A stretch of DNA of 64,000 nucleotides, taken from contig NZ_JAALJI010000001.1 in the NCBI RefSeq assembly GCF_011064595.1, positions 682,001 to 746,000 of the forward strand, given 5' to 3'. The DNA is from Paludisphaera soli. Its GTDB lineage: Bacteria; Planctomycetota; Planctomycetia; Isosphaerales; Isosphaeraceae. Below the pieces are notes generated by a model. That model searched no databases. It saw only the letters and a list, made by a program, of their open reading frames with translations, and had not been told where the DNA came from. Both the position numbers and the translations under genes were made by a program. Each line of letters begins with the position of its first letter. Position 1 is the first letter of the stretch. This document shows positions 9,801-18,191 of the stretch, piece by piece.

Positions 9801-10963
9801 CCGGCGCGGAGGACGATCCGGATCGCGTCGCCGCGATCTCCCGACTGCTCGCCGACTCGCCCGAAGCCCGACCGGCCCTGATCGCCGCGCTCGGCCGCAA
9901 CGGGCCGCTCGCCGGGCGGGCGGAGATCCTCGCGGCCGTGCGGAAGCTCGCGACGCGGCCCGAAGCCTCGCCCGAGCTGCTGCCGGTCCTGGATCGCCTT
10001 GATCTGACCGACGCCGAGATCCTCGCCGCGATTGGCCGAGGCTGGCCCGGGTACGACGCTCCCCGCAAGGCCGAGGCGATCCGGATGATCCTGGGTCGTC
10101 AGGCCGCTCGGGGAGGAGCAGAGGCGAGCGAGCTGGTGCTCGAACACCTCCGCAAGGCGGCCGAGGATGACTCCGAGGCGATCCGTGAACAGGCCTACGC
10201 CGGGCTGATCGAGGCGAGTTCCGACGAGGGCGCCGCGACGTACCCAGCCCTGTCGCGAGCCCTGGTCGACCCCTCGCCAAGGATCCGCCGGCTCGGCCTG
10301 GCCGCCACCGCGACCCGCGCGTCGTTCTGGGATCGCGGCGACGCGATGGAACGGCTGGCCTCGCTGTTGCTCGACCCCGACGCCAACGTCCGCTCCGACG
10401 CGCTCGACGTGGTGAAGCACAACCGCCTGCTCCCGCGTCACCCCACGCTGGCTCCTCGCGTCAAGGCGGTCGCCGGGGACGAGGCGTTCGCCGCGCGGGT
10501 CGACGCGCTGCTCCGCGCCTCGGGTTTCGAGCCGGCGGCCGTGGCCGCCGACGTCGCGGCCGATCGCCCGGCCGTCCTCGACCTGGACACGTTCCGCCGC
10601 GACGTGAATCCCTGGTTCTCCAGGCCGTCCGCGGACGGCAACGCCTGCATCGACTGCCACGCGAACCACGCGATTTTCCGCCTGTCGGAGCCCCGCGAGG
10701 CCGGGCCGACCGACGCGGACGTCGCCGCGAATTTCGCCTCCGCGCTCAAGGTCGTGAACCTCGCCCGGCCCGAGTCGAGCCCGCTCCTCCGCAAGCCTCG
10801 CAGCCCCCAGGCCCGCGAGGACGACCCGGCGGCGCCCTCCCCCGACGGCCCGACCCACGTCGGCGGGACGCGATGGGAGTCGGACGACGACCCCGCCTAC
10901 CGCGCGATCCTGGGTTGGATCCGACAGGCCTCGCCGCGGGGCGGACCGCCCGAGAATCCCTGA
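6878..10963 (+). CDS. Very large secreted HEAT-repeat protein with two heme-c motifs
   Basis: A 1,361-residue protein with an N-terminal signal peptide (hydrophobic 10-24, likely cleavage after ALA-D at about 25). Residues about 28-270 look like beta-rich pre-peptidase C-terminal-like domains, with EPNDDW near 141. A first c-type heme motif CTGCH lies at 320-324. It is followed by an alpha-helical region containing QNEDGGWHES near 512-521 and a second GGWFQDG repeat, like the alpha/alpha-barrel repeats of prenyltransferase/squalene-cyclase proteins. From about 640 to 1,200 there are many HEAT-type helical repeats (for example ASAASCLGRLDHAEAMEPLARRL). A second heme motif CIDCH lies at 1257-1261. 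A periplasmic or cell-surface electron carrier or scaffold is likely. It is not a recognised enzyme. No start other than ATG 6878 gives the signal peptide. Confidence 0.75.
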   Translation: MLSLPSPRRILSSFLVLVSTAAALADETLRVEPAIAPGETWVRGFGELQAGHRYELLVSLASPADDDRLTVQFDGPGGFRFRKDLHAGDPDVYLPFRPTVNGPAGIRLVRSKSLAREPTPVLVDWRRDDLANDDPAAFEAEPNDDWRSASPLILGRPVHGSADDVEYLDHEQEGREGVDWFRFEVAFEKPTLVTFTLDLLDRDVSADLRVYTVVDGEPRPYLAGKDPMEIVHDRERERYSKNLVRTFEPGVYYLRVNANHPAYVLRTRVSEVPPFEDPTEAVEAGLHYILNAGDAWLAQVPREGNRFVRSTNLHETSLRCTGCHATSYPAEAALAAHRAGYAIQSRDGLQYLMDRIADSPTPLDGGAGLSWQRYIATPLEAQGEQGGLLADFEREVSGRETAALERFGPFLQAAWSDRTTLPEDEQNVVPAESKFSQAWRDQKVLAELARRTGRDDYARTAAHIAALTSSRQADRQVESLQDRIHRLVAWSRFDREANAGKIRRETGALLALQNEDGGWHESDSGPGPSAVYATGQLVDALLETGLTRDHPAIARALKYLLATQQEFGGWFQDGTHENFRTPMRETRYAVMALARAFPRPEAPMTSWGNRDRGPARLPRLDSPAHTLDDLENLWDVPEAEAAKFLAAIVPLLDHPSSLTRASAASCLGRLDHAEAMEPLARRLGDPSKLVRRAAAVALRRLARQGHEVESIARALSDPDPRARRGAVWIFAYQAGDLASRPELSPPLLERAGDSDFLARFEAVRALRRSFYSTADPSLRAKIVATFLERLAVETASLQRRNLSENLYIMLDENLGGGVSLRRNLAVLPESVQRSVLEGRRATERDVLLGPILAALRDGGDLQRAGVLQAFDGSFLRGRTYARQPENAVDVGNDREFGFLDEPPLESLEAAFAPLLDAPPDGPGRRQSLQLASFFKLPARSRDATIQAAVLRELEGPDADARAEAIRIVRDETSLAGAEDDPDRVAAISRLLADSPEARPALIAALGRNGPLAGRAEILAAVRKLATRPEASPELLPVLDRLDLTDAEILAAIGRGWPGYDAPRKAEAIRMILGRQAARGGAEASELVLEHLRKAAEDDSEAIREQAYAGLIEASSDEGAATYPALSRALVDPSPRIRRLGLAATATRASFWDRGDAMERLASLLLDPDANVRSDALDVVKHNRLLPRHPTLAPRVKAVAGDEAFAARVDALLRASGFEPAAVAADVAADRPAVLDLDTFRRDVNPWFSRPSADGNACIDCHANHAIFRLSEPREAGPTDADVAANFASALKVVNLARPESSPLLRKPRSPQAREDDPAAPSPDGPTHVGGTRWESDDDPAYRAILGWIRQASPRGGPPENP

Positions 10964-10982
10964 AACCGGGCGGACCGCCCGA
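10939..10982. repeat. Two direct copies of a 13-base palindrome
   Basis: GGGCGGACCGCCC occurs at 10939-10951 and again at 10968-10980. Each copy is a perfect inverted repeat around a central A, and both are followed by GA. The copies are 29 bases apart and straddle the stop codon of the HEAT/heme gene. They could be a terminator hairpin pair or a binding site for a dimeric regulator of the genes downstream. Confidence 0.55.
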
Positions 10983-11011
10983 TTGACAACGGCGTCTTTG
11001 CCTGGCAAAGT
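10983..11011 (+). promoter_or_regulatory. Candidate promoter with internal operator-like inverted repeat
   Basis: A perfect TTGACA lies at 10983-10988, immediately after the second palindrome. A weak -10 candidate, CAAAGT, lies 17 bases further at 11006-11011. Between and overlapping them is a perfect inverted repeat, CTTTGC-CTG-GCAAAG (10996-11010). The start codon of the next gene is at 11072. The -35 is strong and the -10 poor, which would fit an activator-dependent promoter, but this is inference. Confidence 0.3.
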
Positions 11012-11071
11012 CATTCAGCTTTACGTCGCAAAGACACCGTTCGCCGACCTGAATCTCGGGAGGATCGCGGG

Positions 11072-11872
11072 ATGGCCATCGTCGAGTCCGGGGGGGAGAA
11101 GCGGTCGGCTTGGGGGAGGGGCTTCCGCGAGCTGGACCTGATCCTCCGCGGCGATCGGACGCGTCCGAACGCGCTTCGGGAAGGCGGCCTGCCGATCGAC
11201 CCGGGGCGGCTGTCGCGGGTGATCGTGCTCCTGTGCGTGGCCTACGGCTTCTGCATGGGGACGTTCGCGATGTTCTCGAAGAACGGCCCCGCGCCGGCGC
11301 AGGTGCTCGCGAGCATGGTGAAGGTGCCGCTCCTGTTCTACCTCACGCTGCTCGTGACACTCCCTTCCCTCTACGTCTTCAACGCCCTGGTGGGCTCGCG
11401 GCTCACGTTCGGGTCGGTCGTCCGACTGCTGACGGCGACGTTGGGGGTGAACGTGGCGGTGCTGGCCTCGCTGGGGCCGATCGTAGCCTTCTTCTCGGCC
11501 TGCACGACGAGCTATCCGTTCATGGTGCTCTTCAACGTCGCGGTGTTCGCCGTGGCGGGATTCCTCGGGCAGATGTTCCTGCTCCAGACGCTCCAGCGGC
11601 TCAGCTCGGCGCAGCTTTTGGAGGAGATCCGGGCCGAGCCCTCGGAGGAGAAGCCGGCGGCGATCCGGCCGCCGTCGGACGAGTTCCTGGGTCGGCACGT
11701 CAAGACGATCTTCCGGCTCTGGCTGGTGCTGTTCGGGCTGGTGGGGGCCCAGATGGGATGGGTGCTGAGGCCGTTCATCGGCAATCCGGACGTGCCGTTC
11801 TCGTGGTTCCGGGACCGCCGGTCGAACTTCTTCGAGGCCGTCTTCCAGGCCTTGCACTCCCTCTTCTCCTGA
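11072..11872 (+). CDS. Multi-pass membrane protein, first of a tandem paralogous pair
   Basis: A 266-residue protein with a charged N-terminus (about 1-45) and around six membrane helices. It is clearly related to the next gene. Shared landmarks are the first helix with VAYGFCMGTF, the phrase MVKVPLLFYLTLLVTLPSLYVFNAL, a helix rich in small residues, and the ending GAQMGWVLRPFIG followed by a Phe/Trp-rich tail. No catalytic motif is visible and I do not recognise a named family. An AGGATCG sequence lies upstream of ATG 11072. The two genes are 20 bases apart and are almost certainly one transcript, possibly encoding two subunits of a hetero-oligomer. It reads away from the palindrome-rich region at 10939-11011. 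Confidence 0.7.
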   Translation: MAIVESGGEKRSAWGRGFRELDLILRGDRTRPNALREGGLPIDPGRLSRVIVLLCVAYGFCMGTFAMFSKNGPAPAQVLASMVKVPLLFYLTLLVTLPSLYVFNALVGSRLTFGSVVRLLTATLGVNVAVLASLGPIVAFFSACTTSYPFMVLFNVAVFAVAGFLGQMFLLQTLQRLSSAQLLEEIRAEPSEEKPAAIRPPSDEFLGRHVKTIFRLWLVLFGLVGAQMGWVLRPFIGNPDVPFSWFRDRRSNFFEAVFQALHSLFS

Positions 11873-11892
11873 GCGACCAGGGGGGAAGCACG

Positions 11893-12582
11893 ATGAGCCT
11901 CACCCTGCTCTCCCGGGCCGACGACGTGCTTCGCGAAGGGACGGGCCGCGGCGCGGAGGGGCCGCCGGCGCGGCCCGTCTCGTGGCGATGGCGGCTGGCG
12001 ATCCTGGTCGTCTTCGGCCTGGCCTACGGGGCCGCAATGGGCTCGTACGGCGATCCGCCGGCGGCCCGACCGCTTCAGATGGCCTATTCCGCGATCAAGG
12101 TCCCGTTGCTGCTCGGCGCGTCGTTCGCGATCTGCCTGCCGACGTTCTTCGTGTTCAACACGCTGTTCGGCCTCCGGGACGACTTCCCTCGCGTGGTCGC
12201 CGCGCTCGCCTCGACGCAGGCGGGGCTCACGGTGATCCTGGCCGCGCTCGCGCCCTTGACGGCCTTCGCGTACGCCTCGGGGATCGATTACAGGCCGGCG
12301 GTGCTGCTCAACGGCCTGATGTTCGCGACGGCCAGCTTCGGCGCCCAGGCGTTGCTCAGGCGGAACTACCGCGAGCTGATCGCCGGCAACCCGCTGCACG
12401 GCCCGATGCTACGGGCTTGGCTCGTATTGTACGTCTTCGTGGGGATCCAGATGGGCTGGATCCTGCGGCCGTTCATCGGCGAGCCCACCCGGCCGACCCA
12501 GTTCTTCCGCGAGGAAGGGTGGAGCAACGCCTACGTCGTCGTGATGGAGATGGTCTGGGGCGTCCTCCTCGGCTCGCGATGA
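11893..12582 (+). CDS. Multi-pass membrane protein, second of the tandem pair
   Basis: A 229-residue paralogue of the preceding gene. It has the same order of landmarks: a helix with FGLAYGAAMGS, then SAIKVPLLLGASFAICLPTF and FFVFNTLFGL, two further helices, a charged segment, and the ending GIQMGWILRPFIGEP. Six helices are likely, with the N-terminus in the cytoplasm. The ATG at 11893 follows GGGGGAAGCACG and lies 20 bases after the upstream stop. It is shorter than its partner, mainly in the N-terminal and pre-terminal charged regions. It converges on the S9 peptidase gene, leaving only 22 bases between the two stops. Function is unknown. Confidence 0.7.
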   Translation: MSLTLLSRADDVLREGTGRGAEGPPARPVSWRWRLAILVVFGLAYGAAMGSYGDPPAARPLQMAYSAIKVPLLLGASFAICLPTFFVFNTLFGLRDDFPRVVAALASTQAGLTVILAALAPLTAFAYASGIDYRPAVLLNGLMFATASFGAQALLRRNYRELIAGNPLHGPMLRAWLVLYVFVGIQMGWILRPFIGEPTRPTQFFREEGWSNAYVVVMEMVWGVLLGSR

Positions 12583-12604
12583 GGGGACGCCCCGGGCCGC
12601 TCCG

Positions 12605-14884
12605 TCATCTCCGAGGCTCGACGCCCAGGAGGTGGCGGACGAAGAAGTCGCGGCGCCGACGTTCGCCGTATGGGCTCCCCCCCGCACCGTGGTCCGCGCC
12701 GGGGAAGACGACGAGGTCAAAGTCCTTGTCGGCCTTGATGAGCGCGTCGACGACCTGCATCGTCGACGCCGGGTCGACGTTCCGGTCCAGCTCGCCGACG
12801 GTCAGCAGCAGCTTCCCGGTCAGCTTGGGTGCCAGGGTGACGTTCGACTGCTCGGCGTAGTGGGGGCCGACGGGCCATCCCATCCACTGCTCGTTCCACC
12901 AGATCTTGTCCATGCGATTGTCATGGCAGCCGCAGTCGGCGACGCCCACCTTGTAGAAGTCGCCGTGGGTCAGGAGCGCCGCCAGGGCGCTCTGGCCGCC
13001 GGCCGAGCCGCCGTAGATCCCCACGCGAGTCAGGTCCATCGCGGGGTCCTTCTCGGCGGCGGCCTTCATCCAGAGGATGCGGTCGGGGAAGCCGGAGTCG
13101 ATCAGGTTCTTCCACGAGACGTCCTGGAACGCCTTGGAGCGGTCGTTGGTCCCCATGCCGTCGATCTGGACCACGATGAATCCCAGCTCCGCGAGCACCC
13201 GGTGGGCGTGGATCGGGGCGAACCGCTTGGGGACGAACGAGCCGTGCGGGCCGGCGTAGATCTGCTCGATCACCGGGTACTTGCCGTCCGGCCTGTAGTC
13301 GCCGGGGCGGAAGATCACGCCGTGAATGTCGGTCTCGCCGTCGCGGCCCTTGGCGACGAACCGTTCCGGAGCCTTCCAGCCGGTCGCCTCCAGCCGGGAG
13401 ACGTCGGCCCGCTCCAGCTCCAAGACGAGGCCGCCGTCGCACGACCTTCGCAGCTCGACGATCGGCGGCAGGTCCACGCGGGAATAGGTGTCGAGGTAGA
13501 ACTCCCGATCCGGCGAGTACTCAACCTCATGATTGCCGTCGCCGGTGGTCAGGTGGATGAGGCCCGTGCCGTCGAAGTTCACGCGGGCGAAGTGGATGTG
13601 GTAAGGGTCCTGATCGGGGTGGATGCCGCCGGCGCGGAACCAGACCTGACGCTTCTCCTCGTCGACGCGGTCCACGCCCCGGACGACCCATCGGCCGGAG
13701 GTGATCGGATTCTTGACCCGTCCGTCCTTCAGGTCGATCAGGTAGAGGTGATTCCAGCCGTCGCGCTCGGACATCCAGATCAGCTCGGACGACTTCTCCA
13801 ATCGGCGGTCGAACAGCTTGGAGGAGTAGCAGAAGAACGTCTCGGGCTGTTCGTCGACGACGGCGGCGGCCTTGCCGGTCGCGGCCTCGACGGCGATCAG
13901 CCGCATCACCTGATGCCCACGCTGGTTGTACAGGAACGAGAACCGGGCGGAGTCGGGCTCCCAGCGGAAGCCGTCGAGGCTCCAGGGGTTCGGGGCCAGG
14001 TCGGGCGCGATCGGGATCTCCTTGCGGGCCTCGACGTCGAACAGGCGGGGCCTGGAGATCGGGACCTGATCGCCGGGCTTGAGGTAGTCGTGCGTGACCA
14101 GCTTCGGCTGGAGCTGATCGTTCGGCGCCGAGGCGACCATGTGGACCTTGTGGTCCGACCCCTTCGCGGTGCGGATCGCCACGAACCGTTTCGAGTCGGG
14201 CGACCAGTAGACGCCGCGCTCGTAGGAGTCGACGTCGGACCCCTCGAAGGTGAGGCGCGTCTCCTCGCCGCCGGCCTTGGCTCGGAGGATCAGGTTGTCG
14301 TCGCGGACCACGACCGAGAACTTGCCGTCCGGCGAGTCCTCTCCGCGTGGCGACGACCGAGTGCTTTCGTCGGGGGGCCGACGCCGCTCGCGTCCCGGGG
14401 GCGTCGCCGCCGAGGCGGAGGCGGCCGGCTTCGGGGCCTCGGTCAGCTCGCCGGCCGCGTCGAATTGGTGCGACTTGCCTTCGAAGCCGAAGTGGACCGC
14501 GCCGTCCTCGGCGATAGTGAAGTCGTCGAGGGCCAGCTGCGCGGCGTCCAGCGGCCTGCCGGCCTTCTGCGAGAGGGCCTCGGCCAGCTTGGCGTGGTCG
14601 AAGGCCGGCCGGCGTTCGCCCTTCTCGGCGTCGACGTACAGATACTGGCGGGCGTCGTCGGGCAGGTCGTTGCGATACCAGAATCGACGGCCCTGGGGGA
14701 GCCAGGTGGGGCGTACGCACGCCTTGAAGACCTTGTCGCGAACCTTCTCGTACAGGGCGTCGGCGCGGTCGTAGGCGGCCTTCGAGCCCTCGTCGCCCGC
14801 TCGGACGACGCCAGAAAAGGCCGAAACCGCGACGAGGAGGGCGACGGCGAGAAGCTGACAGCGGGGGGCTGAATCTTGATGCAT
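12605..14884 (-). CDS. Secreted S9-family prolyl peptidase (dipeptidyl-peptidase IV-like)
   Basis: A 759-residue serine peptidase. An N-terminal signal peptide (residues about 9-30, ending VVRA-G) indicates export. The middle region is the DPP-IV-type beta-propeller, with segments such as LIWMSERDGWNHLY and VYWSPDSKRFVAIR. The C-terminal alpha/beta-hydrolase domain has the nucleophile elbow GGSAGG with Ser627, the acid in GELDRNVD (Asp700), and GADHGAG with His732. Spacing matches DPP-IV-like enzymes, which cleave after proline or alanine at the second position. ATG 14884 is chosen because it gives the signal peptide; the frame stays open further upstream but overlaps the divergent gene. It is divergent from the hydroxyproline-type operon by 135 bases, suggesting it supplies Pro/Hyp-containing dipeptides. 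Confidence 0.88.
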   Translation of the reverse strand: MHQDSAPRCQLLAVALLVAVSAFSGVVRAGDEGSKAAYDRADALYEKVRDKVFKACVRPTWLPQGRRFWYRNDLPDDARQYLYVDAEKGERRPAFDHAKLAEALSQKAGRPLDAAQLALDDFTIAEDGAVHFGFEGKSHQFDAAGELTEAPKPAASASAATPPGRERRRPPDESTRSSPRGEDSPDGKFSVVVRDDNLILRAKAGGEETRLTFEGSDVDSYERGVYWSPDSKRFVAIRTAKGSDHKVHMVASAPNDQLQPKLVTHDYLKPGDQVPISRPRLFDVEARKEIPIAPDLAPNPWSLDGFRWEPDSARFSFLYNQRGHQVMRLIAVEAATGKAAAVVDEQPETFFCYSSKLFDRRLEKSSELIWMSERDGWNHLYLIDLKDGRVKNPITSGRWVVRGVDRVDEEKRQVWFRAGGIHPDQDPYHIHFARVNFDGTGLIHLTTGDGNHEVEYSPDREFYLDTYSRVDLPPIVELRRSCDGGLVLELERADVSRLEATGWKAPERFVAKGRDGETDIHGVIFRPGDYRPDGKYPVIEQIYAGPHGSFVPKRFAPIHAHRVLAELGFIVVQIDGMGTNDRSKAFQDVSWKNLIDSGFPDRILWMKAAAEKDPAMDLTRVGIYGGSAGGQSALAALLTHGDFYKVGVADCGCHDNRMDKIWWNEQWMGWPVGPHYAEQSNVTLAPKLTGKLLLTVGELDRNVDPASTMQVVDALIKADKDFDLVVFPGADHGAGGSPYGERRRRDFFVRHLLGVEPRR

Positions 14885-15019
14885 GGATCGATCCGGGCTC
14901 CAGCGACTTGCGATTCTCGACCGGTTGGCGATCGAACAAATACCGATTCTCGGATAGTATGACGCGGGAGAGCGACGCCAGGAACAGCATCCGGATCCGA
15001 CGAGCGAAGGGGCGAGAGG

Positions 15020-15928
15020 ATGACGAGCGCATGGCGCGGCGTGTTCGCCGCGGCGACGACCCAGTTCCATTCCGATCAGTCGCTGAACATCAAGGCGACG
15101 CTGGCGCACGTCGACAAAATGATCGACGCCGGCCTCCACGGGCTGATCATGCTCGGCACCGTCGGCGAGAACTGCTCGCTGGAGTATCCCGAGAAGCTCG
15201 AGGTACTGCGGGCCACCGTGGACCACGTCGCCGGCAGGATCCCGGTGCTGACCGGTGTGGCCGAGTACACGACGAAGCTCGCGAGCCGGTATGCGGCCGA
15301 CGCCAAGGTCATCGGCGTGGACGGGCTGATGGTCCTGCCGCCGATGGTCTACAAGACCGCCCCGGAGGAGACGATCGCCCACTTCCGCGGCGTAGCCTCG
15401 GCCTCCGACCTGCCGATCATGGTCTACAACAACCCGGTCACCTACGGCGTGGACATCACCCCGGCGATGTTCCAGGAGCTGGCCGACGTGCCGACCCTGG
15501 TCGCGATCAAGGAATCGTCCGAGGACGTGCGGCGGATCACCGACCTGATCAACGCCTGCGGCGACCGCTACACGCTGCTCGCCGGCGTCGACGACCTGGT
15601 GCTGGAGAGCCTGATGTTGGGGGCGACGGGCTGGGTCTCGGGCCTGGTGAACGCCTTCCCGGCCGAGAACCGGCTCCTGTGGGACCTGGCCGAGGCCGGC
15701 CGCTGGGCCGAGGCGACCGAGGTCTACCGCTGGTACATGCCGCTCCTGCACCTGGATACGTATCCCAAGCTCGTCCAGTACATCAAGCTGGCGGTGCAGG
15801 AGTGCGGATACGGTTCCGAGACCGTCCGCGGCCCCCGCTTGCCGATCGCCGGCGAGGAACGCGAGCGGATCCTCGCGATCATCCGCAAGGGGATCGCCGA
15901 ACGCCCCCGGGTCCAGGTCGCGGACTGA
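15020..15928 (+). CDS. DapA/NAL-family lyase, probably 1-pyrroline-4-hydroxy-2-carboxylate deaminase
   Basis: A 302-residue TIM-barrel enzyme of the dihydrodipicolinate synthase/N-acetylneuraminate lyase family. The Schiff-base lysine is K164 in VAIKESSED and the assisting tyrosine is Y136 in [16 protein letters not shown] at 46-51 is the substrate-carboxylate loop. By sequence alone it could be called DapA. The next two genes, a hydroxyproline epimerase and an FAD amino-acid oxidase, point instead to the hydroxyproline pathway. There this family deaminates 1-pyrroline-4-hydroxy-2-carboxylate to alpha-ketoglutarate semialdehyde. The start is ATG 15020 with a GAGAGG site. It is first in a three-gene operon with a 22-base gap to the next gene. 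The final enzyme, the semialdehyde dehydrogenase, is not in the window. Confidence 0.75.
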   Translation: MTSAWRGVFAAATTQFHSDQSLNIKATLAHVDKMIDAGLHGLIMLGTVGENCSLEYPEKLEVLRATVDHVAGRIPVLTGVAEYTTKLASRYAADAKVIGVDGLMVLPPMVYKTAPEETIAHFRGVASASDLPIMVYNNPVTYGVDITPAMFQELADVPTLVAIKESSEDVRRITDLINACGDRYTLLAGVDDLVLESLMLGATGWVSGLVNAFPAENRLLWDLAEAGRWAEATEVYRWYMPLLHLDTYPKLVQYIKLAVQECGYGSETVRGPRLPIAGEERERILAIIRKGIAERPRVQVAD

Positions 15929-15950
15929 CGCAAGCGAGGGACGCCGGGCC

Positions 15951-16904
15951 ATGCCGCAGACCGAATTTCGCCGGATCCAGGTCATCGACTCCCACACCGG
16001 CGGCGAGCCGACCCGCGTCGTCGTCGCCGGCGGCCCCGACCTCGGCCGGGGGACGATGGCCGAACGTCTCGCCGTCTTCCGCGAACGTCACGACGACTTC
16101 CGCTCCTGCGTGGTCAACGAGCCGCGCGGGTCGGACGTGGTCGTGGGCGCCCTGCTCTGCGAGCCGACGAGCCCCGAGGCGGCGGCCGGCGTCATCTTCT
16201 TCAACAACATCGGCTATCTCGGCATGTGCGGCCATGGGACGATCGGCCTGGGGGCGACCCTCGCCCATCTGGGCCGGATCGGCCCCGGCGTCCATCGGGT
16301 CGAGACCCCCGTGGGCGACGTGACGATGGAGCTGGAGGCCGACGGCTCCGTCGCCGTCGAGAACGTCGTCAGCCGCCGCGCCGCGAAAGGGGTGGCGGTC
16401 GACGTCCCGGGACTCCGCCCCTATGTCGGCGACGTGGCCTGGGGGGGGAACTGGTTCTTCCTGGTCGACGACCACGGCGAGCGGATCGACGCGGGGAACG
16501 TCGAGCGGCTGACCGACGTCTCCTGGCGGATCCGCCAGGCGCTCGCGGCCCACGACGTCCGGGGCGACGACGGCGGCGAGATCGACCACGTCGAGCTGTT
16601 CGGCCCCCCGTCGAGCGCGGCGGCCGACGGCCGCAACTTCGTCCTCTGCCCCGGCAAGGCGTACGACCGGTCGCCTTGCGGCACCGGGACGAGCGCCAAG
16701 CTCGCCTGCCTGGTCGCCGACGGCAAGCTCGCCGAAGGGCGGGCCTGGCGGCAGGAGAGCGTAGTCGGCAGCGTCTTCGAGGGTTCCGCGCGGATCGTGG
16801 AGGGGGGCGTCCGCCCCCGGATCCGCGGGACGGCCTACATCACGGCCGAGTCGACCCTCCTGGTCGACCGCCGCGACCCCTTCGGTTCGGGCATCCGATC
16901 ATGA
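15951..16904 (+). CDS. 4-hydroxyproline 2-epimerase (proline racemase family)
   Basis: A 317-residue cofactor-independent epimerase that interconverts trans-4-hydroxy-L-proline and cis-4-hydroxy-D-proline. Both catalytic cysteines are present: C93 in [11 protein letters not shown] and C243 in [12 protein letters not shown]. The Cys/Cys pair favours a racemase or epimerase over the trans-3-hydroxyproline dehydratase subfamily, in which one cysteine is replaced. The opening segment [14 protein letters not shown] is typical of hydroxyproline epimerases. Its stop overlaps the ATG of the next gene (ATGA at 16901-16904), so the two are translationally coupled. Proline racemase is the main alternative, but the operon context favours hydroxyproline. 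Confidence 0.85.
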   Translation: MPQTEFRRIQVIDSHTGGEPTRVVVAGGPDLGRGTMAERLAVFRERHDDFRSCVVNEPRGSDVVVGALLCEPTSPEAAAGVIFFNNIGYLGMCGHGTIGLGATLAHLGRIGPGVHRVETPVGDVTMELEADGSVAVENVVSRRAAKGVAVDVPGLRPYVGDVAWGGNWFFLVDDHGERIDAGNVERLTDVSWRIRQALAAHDVRGDDGGEIDHVELFGPPSSAAADGRNFVLCPGKAYDRSPCGTGTSAKLACLVADGKLAEGRAWRQESVVGSVFEGSARIVEGGVRPRIRGTAYITAESTLLVDRRDPFGSGIRS

Positions 16905-18145
16905 GCCATCGCGTCGTCGTCGTCGGCGGCGGGGTCGTCGGGACCTCGTGCGCCTACTACCTCAACAAGTCCGGCTGGGACGTCACGGTCATCGACCGCG
17001 GGACGATCGGCGGCGGCAGCTCGGCGGGGAACTGCGGCTACGTCTGCCCCAGCCACGTCCTGCCGCTGACCGAGCCCGGCGTCGTGGCCGAAGGCCTCGC
17101 CTCGCTCTTCCGCAAGGACGCCGCCTTCAAGATCAAGCCCCGTCTCGACCCGGCCCTCTGGTCGTGGCTGTTCCGCTTCGCCCGACGTTGCAACGAACGC
17201 GACATGCTGCAAGCCGCCGCGGGGATCCAGGTCCTCCTGGATTCGTCCCGCTCGCTCTACCAGCAACTCATGGCCGACGAGGGGCTGGATTGCGACTGGC
17301 GCGAGCGCGGGCTCTTCTTCGTCTACCGGGACCGGAAGAAATTCGAAGCCTACGCGAAGACCGACGCCCTCCTGGGCGAGCGGTTCGGCCGCCCCGCCCG
17401 ACGCTTCGACGGCGACGCGGTTCGCGACCTCGAACCGGCGCTCAAGCCGGGCCTCGCCGGCGGCTGGCACTACCCCGAGGACGCCCACCTCCGGCCCGAC
17501 AAGCTGATGGCGGCCTGGCGCTCGACCGTCGAGGGATCGGGCGGGACGTTCCTGGAGGGCTGCGCGTTCGAGGGCTTCACGAGGAGCCAGGGGAGGGCTT
17601 CGGCCGTACGGACGAGCCGGGGCGAGATCCCGGCCGACGCCTTCGTGATGGCCGCCGGAGCCTGGACGCCGAAGCTGAACGACGGCCTCGGCTGCAAGAT
17701 CCCGATCCAGCCCGGCAAGGGGTACAGCCTGACCATGCCCCGGCCTTCGATCTGCCCCGAGACGCCGATGATTTTCCCGGAGTCGCACGTCGCCGTCACG
17801 CCGTTCGCCGCCGGCTACCGCCTGGGATCGACCATGGAGTTCGCCGGCTACGACGAATCCATCGCCCCCGCGCGGCTCCAGCTCCTCCGCGACGGCGCCG
17901 CGCCGTTCCTCCGTGAGCCCGAGGCCGCGCCGATCGAGTCGACCTGGTTCGGGTGGCGGCCGATGACCTACGACGGCCTGCCGATCATCGATCGCGCCCC
18001 GGCGATCGGCAACGTCGTCGTCGCCGCCGGCCACAACATGCTGGGGCTCTCGATGGCCACCGGCACCGGAAGGCTCGTCGCCGAGATCCTCGACGATCGG
18101 CCGCCCCACCTGGACCTCAAGCCCTACCGCGCGACCCGGTTCTGA
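16901..18145 (+). CDS. FAD-dependent D-amino acid oxidoreductase, probably D-hydroxyproline oxidase/dehydrogenase
   Basis: A 414-residue DadA/DAO-type flavoprotein. The N-terminal dinucleotide fold [17 protein letters not shown] contains GxGxxG, followed by the acidic residue in VTVIDRG and the [12 protein letters not shown] loop. The C-terminal segment [14 protein letters not shown] followed by [15 protein letters not shown] is the second FAD-contact region of this family. In context it should oxidise cis-4-hydroxy-D-proline to 1-pyrroline-4-hydroxy-2-carboxylate, passing electrons to oxygen or the respiratory chain. ATG 16901 overlaps the epimerase stop by four bases, which fixes the start. 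It converges on ybaK with 46 bases between the stop codons. Confidence 0.82.
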   Translation: MSHRVVVVGGGVVGTSCAYYLNKSGWDVTVIDRGTIGGGSSAGNCGYVCPSHVLPLTEPGVVAEGLASLFRKDAAFKIKPRLDPALWSWLFRFARRCNERDMLQAAAGIQVLLDSSRSLYQQLMADEGLDCDWRERGLFFVYRDRKKFEAYAKTDALLGERFGRPARRFDGDAVRDLEPALKPGLAGGWHYPEDAHLRPDKLMAAWRSTVEGSGGTFLEGCAFEGFTRSQGRASAVRTSRGEIPADAFVMAAGAWTPKLNDGLGCKIPIQPGKGYSLTMPRPSICPETPMIFPESHVAVTPFAAGYRLGSTMEFAGYDESIAPARLQLLRDGAAPFLREPEAAPIESTWFGWRPMTYDGLPIIDRAPAIGNVVVAAGHNMLGLSMATGTGRLVAEILDDRPPHLDLKPYRATRF

Positions 18146-18191
18146 CGACCCGGGTCGACGCCCTCTCCCCCGAGAGCGGATCCGTTCGAGG

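Noticed and set aside
6659-11014. Two long minus-strand open frames opposite the HEAT/heme gene
   Set aside because: They mirror a gene with a signal peptide, heme motifs and repeats; they show no start site and no recognisable domain.
15020-15928. Calling the lyase DapA of lysine synthesis
   Set aside because: No other lysine gene is nearby; the coupled epimerase and FAD oxidase favour the hydroxyproline deaminase role.
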